In this document: positions 1 through 5,330 of the stretch, in pieces
Layout of the letters: each line of letters begins with the position of its first letter
Position numbering within the stretch: the stretch's first letter is position 1
Source of the DNA: an uncultured Lachnospiraceae bacterium
GTDB lineage: Bacteria; Bacillota; Clostridia; Lachnospirales; Lachnospiraceae
Reading direction: 5' to 3'
Length of the DNA: 5,330 nucleotides
Assembly: GCA_902772565.1 (NCBI GenBank)
Contig: CACYBJ010000098.1
Location: 1 to 5,330 of the forward strand
Program-made: the position numbers and the translations under genes
The notes under the pieces: generated by a model
What the model was told of the DNA's origin: nothing
What the model saw: the letters and a program-made list of their open reading frames with translations, nothing else
Database searches by the model: none

Positions 1-1957
1 CGAAAACGACCTGGAAACCGCCATTGAGACAGCGCTTGGAGGAAATGTTCAGAATATCGTCACCAGGACTCAGGAGACTGCCAAGGACTGTATCGAGTAC
101 TTAAAGAGCAATAAGATGGGTCGTGCCACCTTTATACCTCTTGATATAGTTAAGCCCCGTAAGGACGAATTCGATTCGGATGTATTCTCCATGAAGGGTG
201 TGATCGGCAGGGCATCCGACGTCGTTAAGTATGACAAAGAGTATGAGCCGGCAGTAAGGTACCTTCTTGGAAGATATCTTGTGGTAGACAATTACGAGAA
301 TGCTCTTAAGGTATTTACCAAGTATGACAAGAAGCATTTTGTTGTAACCAAAAACGGAGAACTCTTTGCTCCGGGCGGTGCCGTATCCGGCGGTGCTTTC
401 AAGAATAACAGCAATCTTCTGGGAAGAAAGCGTGAAATCGACGAACTTGAAGAAGCCCTTAAGAAAGCCAAAGAGAATACAGAAAAACTTGAAGCGGAAG
501 TAGCCGAAAAGCGTTCCGAAAGAGAAGCCGTAAGAGAGAATCTTACCAAAATGAAAAACGAGCTTAACGACCTTTATGTTGAGCTTAATACGGCAAAGAT
601 AAATCTTAATCATGCCAGCGAGCAGGCCAAGTCCTTTAAGGACCGTGAGAACGAACTGGACCTTGAAATGTCTGTTCTCGACAAGGAAAGCGACGAACTT
701 AATAAGGTGCTTTCCGGTCTTAATTCCAAGATTGCCGATGAGGATGCTCATGCAAACGAGGAAGAAAAGAAGGCAGGAGAAATAGCAAGAAAACTTGCCA
801 AGGCCAGAGCGGAACTGGATGAACTTAATCTTTCCAACATCGAAAAGATGACAGTGGTAAATACCGCTGTTGCCAATATCGATCATGTTAAGGAAAACAT
901 TGCGAGAGTTGAAGGTGAAATAGAGGGTGTTAAGGCAGAAGAGGAGGAACTTCTCAAGACCAGAGCCGACTCTGCCAAAGAACTTCAGGAAAAGCAGGAC
1001 ATGATCGACAAGCGCAAGGAAGAAGGTCTTGCCCAGGAAGCCCTTATTGCAAAGAAGGACGAAGTAATTGCCGAACTTGAAAAATCCGGAGAGGAAATGA
1101 GCAGGAAGAACAAGGAGTTCTTCGACGCCAGCCAGAAGCTGAGCGAGCACATTAACGCTCTTGACAAGGAAGACTTCAGACTTAAGGCTCAGAAGGACCG
1201 TCTTACGGAATCGCTTGACGGCCTTACAAAGCACATGTGGGATGAGTATGAACTTACGGTTTCCGCAGCAAAGGAAATTGTTCTTACCATCGATCCGACC
1301 ACGGTTACCAAGAAGGGCATATACGACCTTCGTGCTCGTATCCGTTCCCTTGGAGACGTAAACGTAGGTGCCATTGAAGAATACAAAGAGACCAGCGAAC
1401 GTTACGAGTTCTTAAAGACTCAGAGAGACGATATCATAAAGGCCCAGAAGGCTCTTGAAAATATTATCGAAGAGCTCGATGAGGACATGAAGAAGCAGTT
1501 CCTCCTTACCTTCGAGGAAGTAAACAAGCGATTCAATACCATATTCGGAGAACTCTTCGGAGGCGGCAGCGGCAAACTGGAACTTGTGGAAGAAGAAAAC
1601 GTTCTGGAAGCCGGCGTAAGGATCATAGCACAGCCTCCGGGCAAGAAACTTCAGAATATGATGCAGCTTTCCGGTGGAGAAAAGGCTCTCACAGCCATAT
1701 CGCTGCTGTTTGCCATTCTTGACCTTAAGCCTACACCATTCTGTCTTCTTGACGAAATTGAGGCTGCCCTTGATGATTCCAACGTTTCCAGATTCGCCAA
1801 TTATCTGCAGAAACTTACAAATCATACGCAGTTCATCGTTATCACTCACAGAAGAGGTACTATGGCAGCGGCAGATTCCCTCTACGGTATTACCATGCAG
1901 GAGAAGGGTGTATCCACTCTTGTCAGCGTAAATCTTGTGGAGAGCGATCTGAAATAA
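1..1957 (+). CDS. smc: Chromosome partition/condensation ATPase SMC, 3' part (5' end outside window)
   Basis: Structural maintenance of chromosomes protein, the core subunit of the SMC-ScpAB condensin that compacts and segregates the nucleoid. About 651 residues are visible, read from base 2; bacterial SMC is usually near 1,190, so roughly the N-terminal 45% (Walker A head and first coil) is missing at the left edge. The window opens inside the hinge: residues reading ALGGNVQNIVT (bases 35-67), then the glycine-rich hinge end GGAVSGG (374-394) and LLGRKREIDEL. A long K/E-rich heptad coiled coil follows to about base 1490. The C-terminal ATPase half has FGGGSGKLEL, the ABC signature LSGGEKALTAISLLFAI (1667 onward) and Walker B/D-loop FCLLDEIEAALDDSNV (1739 onward), ending with the ITHRRGTM segment. 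No frameshift is seen. ftsY follows after 24 bases, the common Firmicutes smc-ftsY arrangement. ATG codons inside the hinge, such as base 116, are internal methionines, not starts. Confidence 0.97.
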   Translation, partial: ENDLETAIETALGGNVQNIVTRTQETAKDCIEYLKSNKMGRATFIPLDIVKPRKDEFDSDVFSMKGVIGRASDVVKYDKEYEPAVRYLLGRYLVVDNYENALKVFTKYDKKHFVVTKNGELFAPGGAVSGGAFKNNSNLLGRKREIDELEEALKKAKENTEKLEAEVAEKRSEREAVRENLTKMKNELNDLYVELNTAKINLNHASEQAKSFKDRENELDLEMSVLDKESDELNKVLSGLNSKIADEDAHANEEEKKAGEIARKLAKARAELDELNLSNIEKMTVVNTAVANIDHVKENIARVEGEIEGVKAEEEELLKTRADSAKELQEKQDMIDKRKEEGLAQEALIAKKDEVIAELEKSGEEMSRKNKEFFDASQKLSEHINALDKEDFRLKAQKDRLTESLDGLTKHMWDEYELTVSAAKEIVLTIDPTTVTKKGIYDLRARIRSLGDVNVGAIEEYKETSERYEFLKTQRDDIIKAQKALENIIEELDEDMKKQFLLTFEEVNKRFNTIFGELFGGGSGKLELVEEENVLEAGVRIIAQPPGKKLQNMMQLSGGEKALTAISLLFAILDLKPTPFCLLDEIEAALDDSNVSRFANYLQKLTNHTQFIVITHRRGTMAAADSLYGITMQEKGVSTLVSVNLVESDLK

Positions 1958-1967
1958 ACATTAAAAA

Positions 1968-1973
1968 AGAGGG
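1968..1973 (+). promoter_or_regulatory. Shine-Dalgarno of ftsY
   Basis: AGAGGG lies 8 bases before the ATG at 1982, in the 24-base smc-ftsY gap. It fixes the ftsY start and shows that ftsY is translated independently. No promoter is recognisable in this short gap, so transcription most likely comes from upstream of smc. Confidence 0.85.
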
Positions 1974-1981
1974 TACAATTA

Positions 1982-2914
1982 ATGGGTTTATTCTCAATAT
2001 TTAAAAACGGACTGGCCAAGACCAGAAAAAGTCTTGCAGACGGTCTGGAATTCGTATTAAACGGATTTACAAACATAGATGACGAGTTTTACGAGGAAAT
2101 CGAAGAAATCCTTGTAATGGCCGATATCGGTGTCGAAACCACCGAGTTTATCCTTGACAGCCTTAAGGAAAAAGTGGCCGAAAAGCACATTACAAAACCT
2201 GTGGAATGCAGGGAAGTGCTCATCGAAAGCATTAAAGAACAGATGTCCGTTCCGGCAGATGCATATGCCTTTGAAGAGAACAAGTCGGTTCTTCTTATGA
2301 TAGGCGTAAACGGCGTAGGCAAGACCACAACCTGCGGAAAGATAGCAGGCAAGCTTAAGAGCGAAGGCAAAAAGGTAATGCTTTGCGCGGCAGATACATT
2401 CAGAGCCGGCGCCATCGACCAGCTGGCTGAATGGTCTAAGAGAGCCGATGTGGAACTCATAGCCCAGCAGGAAGGTTCCGACCCGGCTGCGGTGGTTTAT
2501 GATGCTGTAAATGCAGCCAAGTCCAGAAAGGCCGATATCCTTATTTGCGATACGGCAGGAAGACTTCATAACAAGAAGAATCTTATGGATGAACTTGGCA
2601 AGATCAACAGAATAATCGACAGAGAGTATCCGGATGCCATAAGAGAGACCCTGGTGGTTCTTGACGGTACCACCGGACAGAATGCTCTGGTACAGGCCAA
2701 ACAGTTTAACGAGGCTGCGAAGATTACCGGTATAGTAATGACCAAGCTTGACGGAACCGCAAAGGGCGGTATAGCCATTGCGGTACAGCGTGAACTGGGA
2801 ATACCCGTAAAGTATATCGGCGTCGGAGAAAGAATTGAAGATCTTCAGAGATTCGATCCCGATACTTTTGTGGATGCTTTGTTTGCAAGAGACGAAGATA
2901 CGGAAGAAGAGTAA
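1982..2914 (+). CDS. ftsY: Signal recognition particle receptor FtsY (SRP-family GTPase)
   Basis: Membrane-associated GTPase that receives the Ffh/SRP-ribosome complex and delivers nascent membrane proteins to the Sec translocon. The 310-residue protein starts MGLFSIFKNGLAKTR, a basic amphipathic N-terminus typical of Firmicutes FtsY. The long acidic A-domain of E. coli FtsY is absent. The helical N domain spans about residues 10-95. The NG GTPase domain shows the P-loop GVNGVGKT (108-115), DTFRAGA of the SRP-specific insertion region (138-144), DTAGR (190-194), the guanine-specificity motif TKLD (254-257) followed by GTAKGG, and the closing GVGE plus DLQRFDP (280-293). All motifs are intact. 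The start is set by AGAGGG 8 bases upstream. It is probably the last gene of an (rnc-)smc-ftsY unit because a strong terminator begins 6 bases after its stop. In many Firmicutes ylxM-ffh follow ftsY; they are not here. Confidence 0.97.
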   Translation: MGLFSIFKNGLAKTRKSLADGLEFVLNGFTNIDDEFYEEIEEILVMADIGVETTEFILDSLKEKVAEKHITKPVECREVLIESIKEQMSVPADAYAFEENKSVLLMIGVNGVGKTTTCGKIAGKLKSEGKKVMLCAADTFRAGAIDQLAEWSKRADVELIAQQEGSDPAAVVYDAVNAAKSRKADILICDTAGRLHNKKNLMDELGKINRIIDREYPDAIRETLVVLDGTTGQNALVQAKQFNEAAKITGIVMTKLDGTAKGGIAIAVQRELGIPVKYIGVGERIEDLQRFDPDTFVDALFARDEDTEEE

Positions 2915-2919
2915 GTAAG

Positions 2920-2944
2920 GCCTGCGGCAGTCCGCAGGCTTTTT
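2920..2944 (+). terminator. Rho-independent terminator after ftsY
   Basis: An 8-bp perfect GC-rich stem, GCCTGCGG (2920-2927) with CCGCAGGC (2932-2939), encloses a CAGT loop and is followed at once by TTTTT (2940-2944). AA just upstream can pair with part of the T-run. It sits 5 bases after the ftsY stop and ends the smc-ftsY transcript, separating it from the recA unit. Confidence 0.93.
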
Positions 2945-3098
2945 CATTGATAGTCATGGATTATTCCGGTTTTTTTTGTGAAAGCCGGGCGTTTTTTCGT
3001 GATTTTTCTGCGAAAGCCCTGTATTTATTGGATTTGAGGAGTGTATCGGTCGGTTTTCTTGTGTAAATTGTATAAAAAATCCAAGAAATAATATACAA

Positions 3099-3114
3099 GT
3101 CCCACATAGGGGAC
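3099..3114. repeat. Short inverted repeat GTCCC-N6-GGGAC
   Basis: GTCCC (3099-3103) and GGGAC (3110-3114) can form a 5-bp GC-rich stem with a 6-base loop in otherwise A/T-rich spacer, followed by AGG. It has no T-run, so it is not a terminator. It could be a protein-binding palindrome, a remnant of a dispersed REP-like repeat, or chance; only the symmetry is directly seen. Confidence 0.35.
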
Positions 3115-3125
3115 AGGTTAAGATT

Positions 3126-3140
3126 TATTATACGTTTGAA
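3126..3140 (+). repeat. Upstream copy of a 15-base direct repeat of the recA -10 region
   Basis: TATTATACGTTTGAA here is identical to 3290-3304, which spans the recA -10 hexamer and the first half of the LexA box. Similarity continues more weakly on both sides: AGGTTAAG versus CGGTCAAG upstream and CGAAAAA downstream in both copies. This copy lacks a recognisable -35 (CACATA at the 17-bp position), lacks the TG extension, and its LexA half-sites have decayed. It looks like a partial duplication of the promoter rather than a working promoter. Confidence 0.6.
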
Positions 3141-3244
3141 AAATGACGAAAAAGCAATCCGAAATTCGTTATTTTAGACGATGCAAAACAAAAAACGATT
3201 AATTAGAATTGTTTTAAAGGCATCGGTTGAAATTTGAGAAAATC

Positions 3245-3256
3245 GAACAAAAGTTT
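3245..3256. promoter_or_regulatory. Second, distal LexA (SOS) box-like site upstream of the recA -35
   Basis: GAACAAAAGTTT, preceded by C, fits the Gram-positive SOS box CGAAC-RNRY-GTTYC at 12 of 14 positions; the mismatches are A for Y at the end of the spacer and the last base. It ends 10 bases before the -35 hexamer, and its centre is 57 bp upstream of the proximal box. Binding is inferred. It may be a weaker auxiliary site. Its A-rich spacer and surroundings could alternatively serve as an UP-like element. Confidence 0.55.
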
Positions 3257-3266
3257 GCAAGTTTTG

Positions 3267-3295
3267 TTGACACACCGGTCAAGCAGTGGTATTAT
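3267..3295 (+). promoter_or_regulatory. Sigma-A promoter of recA-recX
   Basis: A perfect -35 TTGACA (3267-3272), a 17-bp spacer and -10 TATTAT (3290-3295), with a TG one base before the -10 (3287-3288), make a strong extended-10 promoter. The predicted transcription start is near 3302, giving a leader of about 48 bases before the recA ATG. Because this promoter lies downstream of the possible TTG start at 3227, that longer frame cannot be translated from this transcript. Confidence 0.9.
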
Positions 3296-3301
3296 ACGTT
3301 T

Positions 3302-3313
3302 GAACGGATGTTC
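3302..3313. promoter_or_regulatory. LexA (SOS) operator at the recA transcription start
   Basis: GAACGGATGTTC is an exact GAAC-N4-GTTC, the core of the Bacillota LexA/DinR box (12 of 14 positions of CGAAC-RNRY-GTTYC including flanks). It begins 7 bases after the -10 and covers the predicted start site, so bound LexA would block initiation. It is the expected switch that releases recA and recX after RecA-stimulated LexA cleavage during DNA damage. Confidence 0.9.
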
Positions 3314-3339
3314 GAAAAACCGATACTAAAGAATATTTT

Positions 3340-3344
3340 GGAGG
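3340..3344 (+). promoter_or_regulatory. Shine-Dalgarno of recA; decides the start
   Basis: GGAGG lies 5 bases before ATG 3350. It selects this start over the in-frame TTG at 3227, which would add 41 residues encoded by promoter and operator DNA. Confidence 0.92.
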
Positions 3345-3349
3345 TTTAC

Positions 3350-4393
3350 ATGATAAGCGAAGAAAAGAAAAGAGCATTGGAGGCTGCAGTCTCACAAATC
3401 GAAAAGAGCTACGGAAAAGGCTCCCTCATGAAACTCGGAGACAACTCCAAGGACACAACCATTCAGGCTGTTCCCACAGGTTCCTTAGGACTTGATATTG
3501 CTCTCGGTATCGGTGGTCTTCCAAGAGGAAGAGTAATCGAAATCTACGGACCGGAATCAAGCGGTAAAACAACAGTTGCACTTCACTGTGTGGCTGAAAT
3601 CCAGAAGCGCGGCGGCATTGCAGGCTTCATTGATGCGGAACATGCCCTTGATCCCATCTATGCCAAAAACATCGGCGTTAAAATCGATGAACTTTACATT
3701 TCCCAGCCGGACAACGGTGAACAGGCTCTTGAAATCACCGAGACTCTTGTTCGTTCAGGTGCCGTGGACATTGTAATTGTGGACTCAGTTGCAGCTCTTG
3801 TTCCCAAGGCCGAAATCGACGGAGAAATGGGCGATTCACATGTCGGTCTTCAGGCAAGACTCATGTCTCAGGCTTTAAGAAAACTCACTGCTGCAATCAG
3901 CAGAACAAACTGTGTTGTTATCTTTATCAACCAGCTCCGTGAAAAAGTCGGTGTCATGTTCGGTAATCCCGAAACAACAACCGGCGGTCGTGCCCTTAAG
4001 TTCTATTCCTCAGTACGTCTTGATGTAAGAAGAATCGAATCTCTTAAAATGGGCGGCGAAGTAATCGGTAACAGAACAAGGGTAAAGGTTGTTAAGAACA
4101 AAGTTGCTCCTCCTTTCAGAGAAGCAGAATTCGATATCATGTTCGGTAAGGGTATCAGCAAAGAAGGTGACATTCTTGATCTTGCCGTAAATAACGATGT
4201 TATCAGCAAGTCCGGTGCCTGGTTCGCATACAACGGTGAGAAAATCGGACAGGGCCGTGAGAATACAAAACAGTATCTGAAGGCCAACCCACAAATCCTT
4301 AACGAAGTTGAAAACAAGTTAAGAGAACTTTATGATCTTTCACCTGTGGAAGCACCTGCTGCATCAGCACCTTCTGAGGATGCGGAACAGTAA
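3350..4393 (+). CDS. recA: DNA recombinase RecA
   Basis: ATP-dependent recombinase that forms filaments on single-stranded DNA, carries out strand exchange in recombinational repair, and acts as co-protease for LexA self-cleavage in the SOS response. The 347-residue length is normal for the family. It starts MISEEKKRALEAAVSQIEKS, the N-terminal helix, with YGKGSLMKLG. Walker A is GPESSGKT (67-74), the catalytic glutamate is in DAEHALDP (Glu97), and Walker B is VIVDS (142-146). Loop 1 is near EIDGEMGDSHVG, followed by NQLREK (195-200). Loop 2 GNPETTTGGRALKFYSS spans about 205-221. The C-terminal domain follows from about residue 270, with an Ala/Pro- and acid-rich tail ending SEDAEQ. All key residues are present and no intein is seen. 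Control is by the LexA-operated promoter just upstream. recX follows after 11 bases in what is probably the same transcript. Confidence 0.98.
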   Translation: MISEEKKRALEAAVSQIEKSYGKGSLMKLGDNSKDTTIQAVPTGSLGLDIALGIGGLPRGRVIEIYGPESSGKTTVALHCVAEIQKRGGIAGFIDAEHALDPIYAKNIGVKIDELYISQPDNGEQALEITETLVRSGAVDIVIVDSVAALVPKAEIDGEMGDSHVGLQARLMSQALRKLTAAISRTNCVVIFINQLREKVGVMFGNPETTTGGRALKFYSSVRLDVRRIESLKMGGEVIGNRTRVKVVKNKVAPPFREAEFDIMFGKGISKEGDILDLAVNNDVISKSGAWFAYNGEKIGQGRENTKQYLKANPQILNEVENKLRELYDLSPVEAPAASAPSEDAEQ

Positions 4394-4404
4394 TTTATCA
4401 CAAT

Positions 4405-5091
4405 ATGTTATTAACGGAAATCAAACAGGAAAAAACAAACAAGTATGTTTTTAAAACCGATACAGGCAGCAGTTTCTTTCTTACAAGGAAGGAACTTTCG
4501 GACCTGGAGGCTTTAAACAATATTAAAGAGGTTCTGGGAGGAGAAAAAGAGAAGACCGAACTGGAGTTTGATCTTTCCGACTCCGCCTATGAAACCATAT
4601 CCCGGGAACTGGTGATTCCGCGTGGAAAAAGATATGCCTTATCACTTCTTTCGGACAGAGAGTATTCGTCAAAAATGCTAATGGACAAGCTTTCTTCCAC
4701 AGGCTATTCTTCCGAGCACGCGGAGATCATCATAGACTATGTAAAGAGTTTTCATTATCTTGACGACGAAAGGTATGCCGAGAACTATATACGCAGCCGC
4801 ATGCAAAGTAAAAGCAGGCGTTATCTCGAAAGAAAACTCTACGAAAAAGGTATTTCCAAAGAACTGAGCGAAGAAATTTTTTCGAAATTAGAAGAGGAAA
4901 ACTGTAATGAATCCCCTTCCGATATCGAAAAGAATATTATCAGGCGGGAACTTTCGAAAAAACTGAAATCGGTTGATCCTAATGATCATGAAAAAATAAC
5001 TAAAGTTACCGCATCTTTGGTTCGTAAAGGCTTTAACTACAGTGATATCAATGAATCAGTCAGTGATTACTTTAGTAGCCTGAGCAGTTAA
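4405..5091 (+). CDS. recX: Regulatory protein RecX
   Basis: RecX-family modulator that binds RecA filaments and limits (or in some species tunes) RecA ATPase, strand exchange and LexA co-protease activity. The 228-residue protein has the helical-repeat architecture. After an N-terminal beta-rich segment (MLLTEIKQEKTNKYVFKTD) come tandem three-helix RecX units: ALSLLSDREYSSKMLMDKL (about 78-96), FHYLDDERYAENYIRSR (116-132) with RYLERKLYEKGIS (139-151), and a last unit with KITKVTASLVRKGFNYSDI (198-215). The conserved YLDDERYA is a strong family mark. Identification rests on these motifs and on position directly after recA. No Shine-Dalgarno is visible before ATG 4405 (the preceding 11 bases are A/T-rich), no in-frame ATG, GTG or TTG lies between it and the stop at 4375, and recA ends only 11 bases earlier. 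Translation is therefore probably coupled to recA, which would keep RecX low relative to RecA. Confidence 0.93.
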   Translation: MLLTEIKQEKTNKYVFKTDTGSSFFLTRKELSDLEALNNIKEVLGGEKEKTELEFDLSDSAYETISRELVIPRGKRYALSLLSDREYSSKMLMDKLSSTGYSSEHAEIIIDYVKSFHYLDDERYAENYIRSRMQSKSRRYLERKLYEKGISKELSEEIFSKLEEENCNESPSDIEKNIIRRELSKKLKSVDPNDHEKITKVTASLVRKGFNYSDINESVSDYFSSLSS

Positions 5092-5101
5092 GATAATATA
5101 C

Positions 5102-5176
5102 GAAACAACAATGTCCTCCTTTCTTTTTGTGTTTTTTTGTTAAGTAGTTGTGTTTGTTGTTTGTCATTGTTGTTTC
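5102..5176. repeat. 12-bp perfect inverted repeat around a T/G-rich 3' UTR segment
   Basis: GAAACAACAATG (5102-5113) and its exact reverse complement CATTGTTGTTTC (5165-5176) enclose 51 bases rich in T and G on the + strand. It starts 10 bases after the recX stop and lies wholly before the terminator. In RNA the arms could form a long-range, AU-rich stem of modest strength. No T-run termination geometry is present, and no transposase or target-site duplication is seen, so mobile-element ends are unsupported. Confidence 0.6.
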
Positions 5177-5202
5177 TTGTTTTTTGTTTTCCTTTCTATA
5201 AG

Positions 5203-5236
5203 CAAATCCTGCCATACCCGGCAGGATTTGTTTTTT
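5203..5236 (+). terminator. Rho-independent terminator of the recA-recX unit
   Basis: An 11-bp perfect stem, CAAATCCTGCC (5203-5213) with GGCAGGATTTG (5220-5230), encloses an ATACCC loop and is followed by TTTTTT (5231-5236). The reverse strand has no T-run after the stem, so it acts in the + direction only. It ends the recA-recX message after a 3' UTR of about 111 bases. Confidence 0.94.
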
Positions 5237-5255
5237 AATGCTTACTTCTTGAGGT

Positions 5256-5299
5256 ATATCATTTCTACGGATTCTACATATCATTCCTGCGGATTCTGC
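5256..5299. repeat. Two-copy 22-bp tandem repeat
   Basis: Two adjoining 22-base units (5256-5277 and 5278-5299) share 19 of 22 positions, both beginning ATATCATT and containing CGGATTCT; all three differences are transitions. The second unit with its 3' flank can form CCTGC/GCAGG (5286-5290 with 5298-5302) around a 7-base loop; the first unit cannot. It lies 20 bases after the recX terminator, presumably in the upstream region of the next gene outside the window. It may be binding sites or simple slippage duplication. No other feature is seen in 5237-5330. Confidence 0.65.
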
Positions 5300-5330
5300 A
5301 GGTATTTACTTTTTTGGCGTATTTGTATAA

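Larger units (their letters stand above)
2945..3243. other. Non-coding, T-rich spacer between ftsY terminator and recA control region
   Basis: No gene is supported: both strands lack an open frame with a ribosome binding site or recognisable protein. The left third (2969-3020) is T-rich. It contains two imperfect copies of a T-run followed by GAAAGCC (near 2972-2990 and 3003-3021, 32 bp apart). It also holds a weak bulged hairpin, GGGC/GCCC plus TTTCG/CGAAA (2987-3019), which might act as a backup terminator but has no T-run directly after it. The right part holds a small GTCCC/GGGAC hairpin (3099-3114) and a degenerate copy of the recA -10/operator segment (from about 3111), listed separately. 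Confidence 0.6.

Noticed and set aside
101..1234. Long antisense open frame (about 377 codons) opposite smc
   Set aside because: It is the mirror of the K/E-rich SMC coiled coil read backwards, giving a Phe/Leu-rich product with no family resemblance and no ribosome binding site; it overlaps a certain gene completely.
2057..2947. Antisense open frame (about 296 codons) opposite ftsY
   Set aside because: It starts inside the ftsY terminator, lies wholly over conserved GTPase motifs on the other strand, and shows no recognisable protein features.
2987..3019. Bulged hairpin GGGC-TTTCG / CGAAA-GCCC as a second terminator
   Set aside because: The stem is interrupted by a 4-base bulge and no T-run follows the 3' arm; the ftsY terminator at 2920-2944 is sufficient.
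3143..3202. 19-codon + strand ORF in the recA upstream spacer
   Set aside because: It has no Shine-Dalgarno, no working promoter before it and no family resemblance; chance length in A/T-rich DNA.
2945..3349. Riboswitch, tRNA or small RNA gene in the largest gap
   Set aside because: No cloverleaf, no conserved riboswitch core and no promoter-terminator pair could be recognised in it apart from the recA promoter.
5111..5143. 10-residue hydrophobic mini-ORF (ATG at 5111) after recX
   Set aside because: There is no ribosome binding site, and the Phe-rich content follows from the T-rich sequence; too short to support.
5072..5284. Minus-strand 70-codon frame and a possible internal 31-codon Lys/Asn-rich peptide starting at 5167
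   Set aside because: It runs through the recX terminator and into the end of recX, is low-complexity because of the T/G-rich UTR, and has no Shine-Dalgarno before either start.
1..5330. Mobile element, CRISPR array, defence or other accessory system
   Set aside because: All genes are core housekeeping genes on one strand with intact frames; no transposase, integrase, spaced repeats or attachment sites are visible.

Overview
The window carries four chromosomal housekeeping genes, all on the + strand: the 3' half of smc, then ftsY, recA and recX. Gene content, the smc-ftsY pairing, a GAAC-N4-GTTC type LexA operator, strong AGAGGG/GGAGG ribosome binding sites and moderate-to-low GC point to a Bacillota (Firmicutes) genome. 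Protein wording (for example the RecA N-terminus and the short FtsY without a long acidic N-domain) suggests a Clostridia/Lachnospiraceae-type organism. The family placement is an inference without database support.

Region 1 (1-2944): smc enters already open at the left edge, inside the hinge domain, and runs through the second coiled-coil arm to the C-terminal ATPase half. ftsY follows 24 bases later with its own Shine-Dalgarno, so the two are probably co-transcribed. A strong intrinsic terminator (GC-rich 8-bp stem plus T-run) closes this unit directly after ftsY.

Region 2 (2945-3349): about 400 non-coding bases lead to recA. The left part is T-rich with no gene. The right part holds a textbook sigma-A promoter (TTGACA, 17-bp spacer, TG-extended TATTAT). 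A LexA box lies on the predicted transcription start, and a second, slightly weaker LexA-like box lies just upstream of the -35. About 164 bp upstream there is a degenerate copy of the -10/operator region, including a 15-base exact repeat.

Region 3 (3350-5236): recA and recX form an SOS-controlled pair: the recombinase and its modulator, 11 bases apart. recX has no visible Shine-Dalgarno, so its translation is probably coupled to recA. A 111-base T/G-rich 3' UTR containing a 12-bp inverted repeat ends in a strong 11-bp-stem terminator.

Region 4 (5237-5330): no gene is visible. There is a two-copy 22-bp tandem repeat, presumably in the upstream region of a gene beyond the right edge.

Nothing here looks like a mobile element, defence system, CRISPR array or novel multigene system. 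The points worth a second look are regulatory: the recA control region and the 3' UTR structures.
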